A DNA stretch of 64,000 nucleotides from Ascoidea asiatica (Eukaryota; Ascomycota; Saccharomycetes; Ascoideales; Ascoideaceae): assembly GCA_001600695.1 (NCBI GenBank), contig BCKQ01000003.1, positions 1,178,001 to 1,242,000 of the forward strand, given 5' to 3'. Positions 12,058 to 21,134 of this stretch are shown piece after piece. Position numbers and translations under genes: made by a program. Each line of letters starts with the position of its first letter. The stretch's first letter is position 1. The notes beneath the pieces are model-generated. The model was not told where the DNA came from, did no database searches, and worked only from the letters and a program-made list of their open reading frames with translations.

Positions 12058-12221
12058 TTTCAAATAATAACCCAAATTCCAATCAGCAAAATAATCAAGC
12101 ACCTCAATTTGTAAATAATGATGGAATTCATTCCAACGCCCAAACGTTTTCAACTAGACCCAATATAAACAATCTTATTCAACAAAAAAGAGAATCAGGG
12201 GAAGATAATATTATTCAATAA
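9195..12221 (+). CDS. Q/N/S-rich C2H2 zinc-finger protein, probable transcription regulator
   Basis: 1,008 residues. The first 600 are low-complexity Gln, Asn, Ser and Pro runs, including Q10 near residue 275 and NPNPNP/NSNSNS arrays near 115-180, interrupted by a more conserved-looking helical segment near 317-385 (FDQAVDELQSVL, HMFRLIEIIKIKYN). Four C2H2 fingers of pattern C-x2-C-x12-H-x4-H lie at about 608-722. They form two tandem pairs: fingers 1 and 3 share FxxKFxLNxHY, fingers 2 and 4 share KIYKDKYYL. An Asn/Met-rich linker follows, then a fifth finger near 895-917 (CVHC...HYENC) whose last ligand is Cys. A basic stretch (KKAQAPVSSAKRRK) precedes finger 1 and may be a nuclear signal. 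DNA binding is inferred from the fingers; no orthologue recognised. Confidence 0.85.
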
Positions 12222-12790
12222 TTGACTTTTTTCTTTTATTTTTTTTTCAATTGGATATGTATATTATTTTAACATTTATTATCTTGTTATTTATTTTTAT
12301 TATATTATTATTTCCTCACATATATTATTCTATATTTGACTATATTATTTTATATTTGACTATATTATATATTATATTAATACAACTACTAAGTATATCA
12401 TATAGTTTATGGTCACATTTAAAAAAAGAGTCTTTTTTGTTTTTTTTTGTCTGATTTTATTATTTTATTATTTTAATATTTTATTGATTTTTTTATTTTC
12501 ACATATTCTTAATCATTCATATTTTCATTTTCTCATTTTCTTTTTATTTAATAATTTTATTTATTTTTTTCAAAATTTTAAAAACACACATATATTTAAA
12601 TTTTAGTTCTAAAAGTTTTTATTCTATTTAATTTGTTATAAATTTTTCTCTTATCATAATTGTCATAATAAGTCATTTTTTTAAATGGATATATTTAATG
12701 GATATTAAAGAATCTATGAAAGATTTAATTATTTTAAAAACGTATATAAGTAAATTTATAAAATTTATTTAACAGTTTCATTTAATTTAG
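12222..12790. other. Convergent 3' region, T-rich
   Basis: Intergenic sequence between the ends of the zinc-finger gene and CHS7. It is T-rich on the plus strand throughout, with long T-runs suited to 3' UTRs and poly(A) sites of both genes. Two hydrophobic frames (12251-12454, 12409-12606) follow from the T-richness and are not supported as genes. Confidence 0.6.
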
Positions 12791-13744
12791 TTAATGTAGT
12801 TGAGTAAAAATTGAAGATTTATCATCATCATGATATGGAGCCATTGACATACCATTATCTATATTATTTTCAGTATTTGCAACAGAAAATTCTAAATCTT
12901 CAGCGGTTATCATATCCCAATATTTATATAACATCATTAAAGTAAAAACATTAGCTAAAGTTGTAAAAAATAAAGAATCAAGATAATGATTACAACCTTC
13001 ACAAATAGTTTTATTTAAAACATATAATAAAATTTGACCAACAATAAAGAAAGCACTACCTAATAATAAAGCACCTAAAGCCCATAAATTATATAATATA
13101 AAAGTTACTAAAATTATCTGAGATAAAACATAAATAAATAAAAATACAGCATTTAAAACATAAAGTACAATAAATAAACCAATTGTATTTGAGTGATTTA
13201 TTGAATCTGACCAATTTTGAAAAGTAAAAATTGCAATTATAAAAGTTAATAAAAATATAGCAAAAGAAGATAATCTTAATAAAAACATTGAAGTTTTTTT
13301 ACCATCTTCCCATAATTCAAAACCGGTCAAGCCTGTGATCATTAAAGACCAACAAACTGCAGAAGTAAAACCAGATTGAATAGAAACAAAATATTTATAA
13401 GATTCAGAACCTGGTGGAGAAACCCCTTGATCAACAATTAAATTTAGAAAAGTTAAAACAAATAATAATTGAAAAAACCATAACATTTCATTTCTACCAA
13501 TTGCAGTATATTTTCTTTTAATATTAAATAAAGTTATTGTTATTATAGCTAAAGTACCAATATTAATAAAAGCAGTACCAATTTGAAAAATTATTGTATT
13601 TGCTAACTCTATTGATCTTGAATAACATTTGGGTAAAACTCCAACAGTTATTGGAGATAATTCAGAATCTAATGGATTTGATATGATTGAACATAAAGGA
13701 ACTGTTGCAGTTTTACAAATTTCAGTTAAATTTCCAAAACCCAT
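12791..13744 (-). CDS. CHS7: Chitin synthase III export chaperone
   Basis: 317-residue multi-spanning ER membrane protein that promotes folding and ER exit of chitin synthase Chs3. It matches the S. cerevisiae family member in length and along its whole sequence: conserved GVLPKCYSRSIELANTIIF near residues 35-54, a KYTAIGRNEMLWFFQL block near 80-95, VDQGVSPPGSESYKYF near 104-119, FELWEDGKKTSM near 145-156, and ICEGCNHYLDSLFF with VFTLMMLYKYWDM near 250-280. About seven hydrophobic segments are visible. The short polar C-tail (DDDKSSIFTQLH) is variable in the family. The start Met opens the conserved N-terminus directly. Confidence 0.95.
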   Translation of the reverse strand: MGFGNLTEICKTATVPLCSIISNPLDSELSPITVGVLPKCYSRSIELANTIIFQIGTAFINIGTLAIITITLFNIKRKYTAIGRNEMLWFFQLLFVLTFLNLIVDQGVSPPGSESYKYFVSIQSGFTSAVCWSLMITGLTGFELWEDGKKTSMFLLRLSSFAIFLLTFIIAIFTFQNWSDSINHSNTIGLFIVLYVLNAVFLFIYVLSQIILVTFILYNLWALGALLLGSAFFIVGQILLYVLNKTICEGCNHYLDSLFFTTLANVFTLMMLYKYWDMITAEDLEFSVANTENNIDNGMSMAPYHDDDKSSIFTQLH

Positions 13745-14627
13745 TATAAAAAATATGATATTAAGTGAAGTTGAAGAATGATCTGGATATTGAAATGAAG
13801 TTGATTGATTATGAAAAGAATATTAATAATGAGATAAAGTACAAAAAAAAGATGCTTGATTTGATAATTTTTGAAATAATATATCAATGATAAAGGAGAA
13901 TGAAAAATTTGTAAATCTAGAATCTAGAATCTATAAAATGAAATGCGAATTAGTTGATTGAAATATTAGATTTAAGTTAAAGATCTGATGAAGATTTTAA
14001 TGAATAGGATGCAAAATCAGAGAAAATAAATCTAGTTTATATATATATTATTCTAATATTCTATTATTCTGTTCTATTATTAAATTATTCTATTATTCTA
14101 TTATTCTATTATTATATTATTATATCAGGTTTGTCTGTAAACCAGAGCTCTTCAGAATTGATTCTTTGAAGATCAATCAATACATTAAAATAGGATACAT
14201 ATAAAAAAAGTACAATAATTCCATTAAATATCAAAACCAAATATTTACCACGGAACAGTTCACTTCGCTCTGCTGCGAACCAGCCCTGTTGGTGCTAAAC
14301 GTTACTCTTCAGTTTTCAGTTGGCGAGCGTTAACGTCCTCATCAGCCTTGTTTGGCACGCTGTGCCTGACCTGTGCCTGACCTGTGCCTGGCCCTCTCTC
14401 TGGACTCTGTTAACCCACACAGCTGGTATTATCCATGCTACTGGTAAGATCCACTATGGTGGTTGTTTTTTTATTTGAATCTCTAGATTGGCGATTTGAG
14501 TTTTTCATTATTGTATTATGTAATACCTATACAAAAAACTATACATTTAATATTTACAAATACATACTCCAATATATAACATTTCATTATCATTTCAATT
14601 TAATTTCATTTCATTAAAAATTCATTA
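13745..14627. other. CHS7 upstream region with a GC-rich island
   Basis: From 13745 to about 14230 the sequence is AT-rich CHS7 promoter, including ATTCTATT-type simple repeat at about 14050-14130. From about 14236 to 14470 it changes sharply: bases 14281-14340 are 30/60 G+C and 14341-14400 are 37/60 by hand count, against a few per cent in nearby coding lines. The island contains GGCAC-gct-GTGCC (14354-14366) and a tandem repeat listed separately. I see no tRNA or recognised RNA in it. The last 150 bases are the 3' flank of the Hsp70 gene. Confidence 0.55.
14360..14392. repeat. 11-bp tandem repeat, three copies
   Basis: CTGTGCCTGAC at 14360-14370 and 14371-14381, with a third copy CTGTGCCTGGC at 14382-14392. 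It sits in the GC-rich island between CHS7 and the Hsp70 gene and has a composition unlike every other repeat in the window. Confidence 0.9.
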
Positions 14628-17000
14628 TTACTCTTTATCTGAATCATTAGGCTTTTTTTTATCACTTATCTTTTTTTGTTCTTCAGCAATCATTGAAAAT
14701 ATTTTCACACTTAATTCTTGGATATCTTTACTCTTCAATTTTATATCATTAATTGAAATATTTGAATCTAAAACTTTATTTTCATTTCTAATCAAATTAA
14801 TTAATTTATCAAATTTCTTGAATCTTTCTTCAATTAATTCTTTATAAATTTGGATTAATTCTGAATTATCACTTTCATTGATTAATTTATCAAATTTAAT
14901 TAATGCATTTTTAATATCTGAACAAATTAAATCTAATTTTGTTGCTTCTTCGATTTTTTCTTTTCTTAACTTATCAATATCTTTAAAACTTTCTGCATCT
15001 TTAATCATTTTATTTATTTCATTTTCACTTAATCCTGAATTTCCAGTAACAGTAATTGAAGAATCTTTACCAGTTTTTTTATCTTTTGCAGAAACTTTTA
15101 AAATTCCATCAACATCAATATCAAATGTAACTTGAATTTGGGGTATTCCTTTTAATTCAACTGGTATATCACTCAATTTAAAATTTCCAATTAATTTATT
15201 ATCTTTAACTAATGATCTTTCTCCTTGATAAACTCTAATTTCAACTCCTGTTTGTCCATCAACTGCAGTTGAAAAGATTTGTGATTTTTTACTTGGTATT
15301 GTTGTACTTCTATTAATTAATGGTGAAAATAATCCTCCATATGTTTCAATACCTAATGATAATGGTGTAACATCTAATAATAAAACATCTTTGATTTCTC
15401 CTGATAAAACTCCTCCTTGAATTGCAGCTCCAATTGCAACTGCTTCATCTGGATTTATTGATATATTACATTCTTTATTAAAAAATTTTGAAACTTCTTC
15501 TCGAACTTTTGGCATATATGTCATACCACCAATTAAAATTATTTCTTCGATATCTTCTTTTGAAATATCTCCATCTTTAATTGCTTTATTACAATGTTTA
15601 AAAGTTTCTTCAATTAATTTCTTACTTATTATATTTAATTTTTCTCTAGTTAATTTATAATTAATATGTTTAGATTCAATTATAAATGGTAAATTAATTT
15701 CAACTTCTTCTAATTTATCTAAATTTTTTTTACCAATTTCTGATGCTTCTCTTATTCTTTGAATTATTAAATTTGAATTTTTAGAACTTTTCAAATCAAT
15801 ATTATTTTTTTCTTTAAAATCTTTTAAAATATCTTCTAAAATTAAAATATCAAAATCTTCTCCACCTAAATGTGTATTACCATTTGTAGATCTAACTTCA
15901 AATACTCCATCTTCAATATCTAAAATCGATATATCAAATGTTCCTCCACCTAAATCATAAACTGCAATTAACCCATTTTTATCTTTACTTAAAGTTTTTT
16001 TATCTAATCCATAAGCTAAAGCCGCTGCCGTTGGTTCATTAATAACTCTTAAAACATTTAATCCTGCTATTTTTCCTGCATTTTTTGTTGAAGTTCTTTG
16101 ACTATCATTAAAATAGGCAGGTACTGTAACAACTGCATTTCTGATTGGTTTATTTAATTGACTTTCTGCAATTGATTTCATTTTATTTAATATAAATCCA
16201 CCAATTTGTGCTGGTGAATATGTATAATAATCACTGGAATCTTTTTTCTTTAAATTAGTTTTTAGCCATGCATCTCCATTTGTATGTTCAATGATTTTAT
16301 AAGATACATTTTTAATGTCTTTTTGAACTTCCATATCATTAAATCGTCTACCAATTAATCTTTTTGTACCATAAAAAGTATTATCAGGATTTAATAATGC
16401 TTGTCTTTTTGCAGGTCTTCCAACAATTATATCAAATAAACTTTCTGTTTTATTATCTGCTTTATTATTTGAACTGCCACTATTAGATGATTTTTGTAAA
16501 AAAGATACAACTGAAGGAGTAGTTCTATAACCTTCTTCATTTTCCAAAATTTTTGGAATTTTTCCTTCCATTACTGCAACTGCAGAATTGGTTGTACCTA
16601 AATCAATCCCTATTACTGTTGGATGTACATTATTTATTCGGTTACTATCGTTATTTTCCTTACCATTGTTATTACTATCAGTAATAATGTCACTATTACC
16701 ATTTATGAAATTCTCAGAATTATCATTGTTTTTATTATCTGTAGCACTTGTGACATTACTATTTTGTCTTGTTGAATTATTTAAATTGATTTTTGACTTC
16801 TTTGATATATGATTGAATAAATTATCATTTATATTTATACCATTAGAAAATCCATTAGATGAAGAGTAATTAAGATATCTTTGTAATGTATTGAATGATT
16901 TAAATAAAACAGGTTTTGAAATTGCGGATATTGCCTTTGATAAAAGAATTCTTGATGATTGTGATGTGATTATATTTTTTGTAGATGATAACATCTTCAC
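14628..17000 (-). CDS. SSQ1: Mitochondrial Hsp70, SSQ1-type (Fe-S cluster biogenesis)
   Basis: 790-residue DnaK-family chaperone. A long Ser/Asn/Lys-rich leader (about 1-125) suits a mitochondrial presequence. The ATPase domain begins at [18 protein letters not shown] (about 128-145), followed by [50 protein letters not shown] and [10 protein letters not shown]; the substrate-binding domain has [17 protein letters not shown]. Several positions follow SSQ1 rather than SSC1: [27 protein letters not shown] and the short ESKHINYKL in the ATPase domain. The helical lid is divergent and ends in a polar tail without the Gly/Asn-rich segment of SSC1. SSQ1 works with Jac1 on the scaffold Isu1; SSC1 is the general import motor. 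Hsp70 assignment is certain; the SSQ1 label is moderately sure and needs a tree. Confidence 0.8.
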   Translation of the reverse strand: MKMLSSTKNIITSQSSRILLSKAISAISKPVLFKSFNTLQRYLNYSSSNGFSNGININDNLFNHISKKSKINLNNSTRQNSNVTSATDNKNNDNSENFINGNSDIITDSNNNGKENNDSNRINNVHPTVIGIDLGTTNSAVAVMEGKIPKILENEEGYRTTPSVVSFLQKSSNSGSSNNKADNKTESLFDIIVGRPAKRQALLNPDNTFYGTKRLIGRRFNDMEVQKDIKNVSYKIIEHTNGDAWLKTNLKKKDSSDYYTYSPAQIGGFILNKMKSIAESQLNKPIRNAVVTVPAYFNDSQRTSTKNAGKIAGLNVLRVINEPTAAALAYGLDKKTLSKDKNGLIAVYDLGGGTFDISILDIEDGVFEVRSTNGNTHLGGEDFDILILEDILKDFKEKNNIDLKSSKNSNLIIQRIREASEIGKKNLDKLEEVEINLPFIIESKHINYKLTREKLNIISKKLIEETFKHCNKAIKDGDISKEDIEEIILIGGMTYMPKVREEVSKFFNKECNISINPDEAVAIGAAIQGGVLSGEIKDVLLLDVTPLSLGIETYGGLFSPLINRSTTIPSKKSQIFSTAVDGQTGVEIRVYQGERSLVKDNKLIGNFKLSDIPVELKGIPQIQVTFDIDVDGILKVSAKDKKTGKDSSITVTGNSGLSENEINKMIKDAESFKDIDKLRKEKIEEATKLDLICSDIKNALIKFDKLINESDNSELIQIYKELIEERFKKFDKLINLIRNENKVLDSNISINDIKLKSKDIQELSVKIFSMIAEEQKKISDKKKPNDSDKE

Positions 17001-17810
17001 GAATTTTTCTTATTGTTTGCTTTCTCTTTGATATTGAAAAAATTTAATTGATTTTTTTGATTTTTTTTGGCCCTTATCGGTTCCCACGTAAACGAGATCA
17101 ATCTGTCTTATATATCAATTCAATTGAAGTCTCAATAGCAGTTTATAAAATCTCTCGTAGAAATTTATAATATTGATTTTAATTCTGATTAATTTATTAT
17201 ACTTTGAATGATTAATTATTCAAAACTTCAGGTCTTTTAATTTATGCTTCATAAATTAAAAATCAATTTTAATACTAAATTTCCAAGAAGCCTGAAGAAT
17301 CATTGATCTTCAATTATCCCGGTGAAGCAGTTCTCATTCATGCTCCAGGAAAATAAAGCCGAGCAGGGAGTTAACGCCGCTGGTTACTTTGGGAAGTTTT
17401 TGTAGAAAATTGCGGAGATATATTTTATAGCCATCTCAAAGGTACTGTACTAAAAACGCAGGAATCACGCTAAATATGCGCATAAGCAACATGAGGGATG
17501 TAATGTATATTATACATATACCCAAATTATAGTACATTGAATCCGTGGAATTGGTAACATTCAGTGAAGTTGAGTTTTTGTTAAAGTTTTGAATTGTTTA
17601 CTGTTTTTGAAAATATTTTCTTTTGGCTTGAATATTGAAAAAAAACATTGTAATGCCAGCCAGAGAATATTTCAATCAGATTTAATTGAGGAGTTGAAGT
17701 AGGAAATATTTGTATTTTTTGGAAGGATAACCATTAGTGTGAATAGGAGTTTGTACTATTTCCAGATGATATAATGTGGATCTTTTTCAGTCTCCTATTT
17801 TTATCAAATA
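17001..17810. promoter_or_regulatory. Divergent promoter between the mtHsp70 and RRN5 genes
   Basis: About 810 bases separating two divergent starts. It is mixed in composition, with a GC-richer middle (about 17,320-17,490). I see no ORF, RNA gene or strong motif. An A/T-rich alternation (ATGTATATTATACATATA, about 17,502-17,519) contains a palindromic TATAC block that could act as a TATA element. Confidence 0.45.
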
Positions 17811-20717
17811 ATGTCAATATTTCCAACATCCCCAATAACAAACGATTATTTCAGCGATGATAATCAACACTATTATGACAAACAAGATGTCGAGATGAGA
17901 AACATTGATTCTGATCAAGATGAATTTAACTTCAGTGATTTAGAAACTCCAGGTTCAGTGGACTCTAAAATTGACAAAAGTCACAAAAAAGATATTGATG
18001 AAAATCCGAAGAATGAAATGTCAAAAAAAACAGAAATTACTCAAGAACTGCGTTTGGTTAGATTTAACAAAGAATCCTTAGAAACTCCAATCAATGATGG
18101 AATTATAAATTACAATGATAATCCTGATGATGATGATGACGAAATTCTCAATAAACTTTTAAATGAGGATTATGATTTAAATTCAGATGATAATAATAAT
18201 TATTATAATAACTATTTTGATAATGATATCGATCATAAAAATGAATTAGGTTTAAGTTTGAATTTAAATTCAAATACTTTATTCAATGGTAACAAAAATT
18301 ATCTAGATTTTTATTATAAACAAATTAGTGAAATTTGTAATCCTATAGATTATAAGAATATTGAAAAATCAAAAAAATTAAAAAATTCATTCATTTCAAT
18401 TAATAATGATTTTAATATCAAAGAATCCCTTCAAAATTCTCCAAATAATACCTTTCTATATAATGGTGGAACTTTTTGGTCTTCAAAAGAAAAGGAAATT
18501 TTTTTTCATTATTTATCAAGATACTCAATTCATAATTTGGATTTAATAAAAGAACAATTAATTAACAAGACAGAGATTGAAATTCTAAATTATTATAATT
18601 TGCTAAAAAGTAATTTAAACTTTTTCAAATCAAAAAAAAAAATTTTTAAAAAATTATTTAAATATAATGAATTACCAATCTCTTTTGAAGTTTCGAATAG
18701 TTTTATAAGTTTTGAAAATAATCAATCAAGCCTAATTACATATTATGAAAATTTATCAAATTCGAAACTAAAAGAAAAATCAGAAGTGAAAGTTGAACAA
18801 AATGATTTAATTAATTCGAATACTTTAAAAACCTTGACTAAAAATATATACATACATAACAATATTAAAGGTCTCTCATATGATCATAATTTTCAGTCAC
18901 AATATTATTCAGATTCTGATGTTAATGTTAATAATGATTCCAACAATGAGTCTCGGTTTGCATCTGAGTCTGAGTCCGAAACTGACTATGAAAATGAGAG
19001 TAATAATGGAAAAAAAAGCAAAATAAATTCTAAAAAAAGAAAAAGAAAACAGCCTAAGAAACAAAAATCTAAAAAAAAGATAAAAATTAAAAAAAACACT
19101 CAAGAAATTCTACCACCAACTGTAAATAGTGCTGCCTATATGAGTTTAACGGAAATAGTTGACAACAAAACAAGAGAAATAATTTCTAAAATTATTGAAA
19201 TGAGATTATTAAAATCTTGGCAATCCAATATAGATATACCTGGAAATGTCATAGAGCCAACTCAAAATGATGAAAATGGGCAAGAAATTGATGTAAATAG
19301 ATACAACCCAAAAATTTTACCTTCAGATGTATATAATGCATTATTTGAGCTAAATTTTTGGCCAGATTTATTAAGTCATAAAATGAGATCATTAAAGTTA
19401 GACATCAATAAAGATAATTTGGATCCAATCTTTTTAGATAACTACTGGAAATATATAAAAAGGAATTTGAATTTAAGAGTTATAGGTAGAAATAATCATA
19501 TTTTAACAAATTCTCAATTTGAGAGCTTCAATTTTTTCAAAATTTTGAAACAAAATAGAAAATTCTTTGAAGACAAGTTAAACGATTTGAAATTTATATA
19601 TGATGATCCAATTGAATTTTATGAAGATGAGAAAATTCATGATAATCAATTTAGGAAAGAAGAAAACTCAAAGGTTGATAATGTTCAAAATAATGAACGA
19701 TGCAATGGAGAGGAGAATTTTACAAATCATTTTATATCCATTGATAATCAAGGTTCTACTGCCGCCAATATTGAATCCGTATTCGAAGATAATCAACAAG
19801 CTGAAAATTCTAATATTCATAATATGGGATTAGCTCCAACTCAGATATTTAATGCTAATTTAAACTCAGATTCCGATTCAAGCACTAGCAGAAGTTCTCA
19901 GTTACCCAAAGTTGACAATTCCAATGACTCTTCTGAGGTGGAAATAACCAGTGATTCTGATTCTGAAGGTGAATTAAATGTAACCTCAAATGTGATTATA
20001 AATGTTGATCAACTTTCTAAATCTAATAGAAAACAGTTCACTCCTGTATTGCACAAAAATATCCAAAGGCAAAATACAAAAACTTTGAAACCCACTAAAA
20101 AAATAGGTGATCATTACTATGGGTTGAATCTTGGAAGAAGAAAAAAAAAGCTTATTGCAGAGTCTTTTATTGAGGACGATCCAACAAATTTTATAGATAA
20201 TGAAATTGCTGAAAAAATTTTCAAAAAGGAAACCGAATTAGTAGATAAACAAGATATAGAAAATTCAAGAAATTATGAGCATATTTTATTAACTGCATTC
20301 TCAACGGTAGAAACATTTGGTAAACCTGCATTACTTTCAGAAAATAAAGCAATAGAGTACAACGAGATTATTAAAAGAACAAATTTCTCCAAAGGCCTTT
20401 TAAAGGAAGATTTGATAGATGATATAGAAGAAAAGAAAGAAAAAAAAGTCAATGATTTTAATCGCTTTGATAATGGAGTCAAAAATATTCACGGAGACTA
20501 TTTTGATCGAGATGAGGATTATTTTACAGATGAATATGAGTACAATTTGAATCAAAGTGATTATGAGTCTTCAGCTATCGAAAGTTCGGATGATGATACC
20601 AACTTCACTACACCCTATAATCCTTTAAAAGACGATGATAGAATAACTCCTGAGATGATGTTCATGCATTTATATGAATTTCCCAACTATAATTATGCCC
20701 CGCCTGAAGAACATTAA
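17811..20717 (+). CDS. RRN5: RNA polymerase I upstream activation factor subunit Rrn5
   Basis: 968 residues. The SANT/Myb-like domain at about 214-267 reads WSSKEKEIFFHYLSRYSIH then EIEILNYYNLLK, matching the S. cerevisiae Rrn5 block (WDSEEKNTFF, LSRYSIH, EILGYYRLL). A very basic segment with KKRKRK follows near 403-432 (likely nuclear signal). A second conserved region at about 441-545 (MSLTEIVDNKTREIISKIIEMRLL; LPSDVYNALFELNFWPDLL) corresponds to the histone-fold-like part of Rrn5. UAF binds the rDNA upstream element and commits it to Pol I. The protein is over twice the S. cerevisiae length (363 residues); the extra is acidic, Ser/Asp/Asn-rich sequence at both ends with DSDSEGE-type patches that could be CK2 sites. 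It is convergent with RPO41. Confidence 0.85.
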   Translation: MSIFPTSPITNDYFSDDNQHYYDKQDVEMRNIDSDQDEFNFSDLETPGSVDSKIDKSHKKDIDENPKNEMSKKTEITQELRLVRFNKESLETPINDGIINYNDNPDDDDDEILNKLLNEDYDLNSDDNNNYYNNYFDNDIDHKNELGLSLNLNSNTLFNGNKNYLDFYYKQISEICNPIDYKNIEKSKKLKNSFISINNDFNIKESLQNSPNNTFLYNGGTFWSSKEKEIFFHYLSRYSIHNLDLIKEQLINKTEIEILNYYNLLKSNLNFFKSKKKIFKKLFKYNELPISFEVSNSFISFENNQSSLITYYENLSNSKLKEKSEVKVEQNDLINSNTLKTLTKNIYIHNNIKGLSYDHNFQSQYYSDSDVNVNNDSNNESRFASESESETDYENESNNGKKSKINSKKRKRKQPKKQKSKKKIKIKKNTQEILPPTVNSAAYMSLTEIVDNKTREIISKIIEMRLLKSWQSNIDIPGNVIEPTQNDENGQEIDVNRYNPKILPSDVYNALFELNFWPDLLSHKMRSLKLDINKDNLDPIFLDNYWKYIKRNLNLRVIGRNNHILTNSQFESFNFFKILKQNRKFFEDKLNDLKFIYDDPIEFYEDEKIHDNQFRKEENSKVDNVQNNERCNGEENFTNHFISIDNQGSTAANIESVFEDNQQAENSNIHNMGLAPTQIFNANLNSDSDSSTSRSSQLPKVDNSNDSSEVEITSDSDSEGELNVTSNVIINVDQLSKSNRKQFTPVLHKNIQRQNTKTLKPTKKIGDHYYGLNLGRRKKKLIAESFIEDDPTNFIDNEIAEKIFKKETELVDKQDIENSRNYEHILLTAFSTVETFGKPALLSENKAIEYNEIIKRTNFSKGLLKEDLIDDIEEKKEKKVNDFNRFDNGVKNIHGDYFDRDEDYFTDEYEYNLNQSDYESSAIESSDDDTNFTTPYNPLKDDDRITPEMMFMHLYEFPNYNYAPPEEH

Positions 20718-21134
20718 TCATTAATCTATAGGAGTCGTATATCGATATTAATCGAATAAATGATTTTTAAATCTTGCTTTATGGAAGTATTTTATGTTCA
20801 CCAAAATTTTACAATTTACAGAATGTAATAAAAGATGGGAAAATGATAGAAATTCCAACCTTTGCCAATTCTTTATAATTGTCCAGAATTACGATATGTT
20901 TTATCCTAAATTAAAGAAATTTAATACTTAAATTAATTGTGTGCCGATCTATATACAGGACTATAAGAAGTGGAATAATTGAGTAGAAAAAAAAACATAA
21001 AATGAAAATGAAAAAAATTATATAATGAAAATTAATGTAAAAACATAAAAGTATTTTTAAATGTACAAAAAAAAGAGAATGGAAATAATTTATAAAATGA
21101 TAATGTAAAATTTTTGTGAATTAAAGGAAAATAT
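20718..21134. other. Convergent 3' region RRN5/RPO41
   Basis: 417 bases between two stop codons. It is AT-rich with A-rich stretches (about 20,985-21,090). It holds the two 3' UTRs and nothing else I can recognise. Confidence 0.6.
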
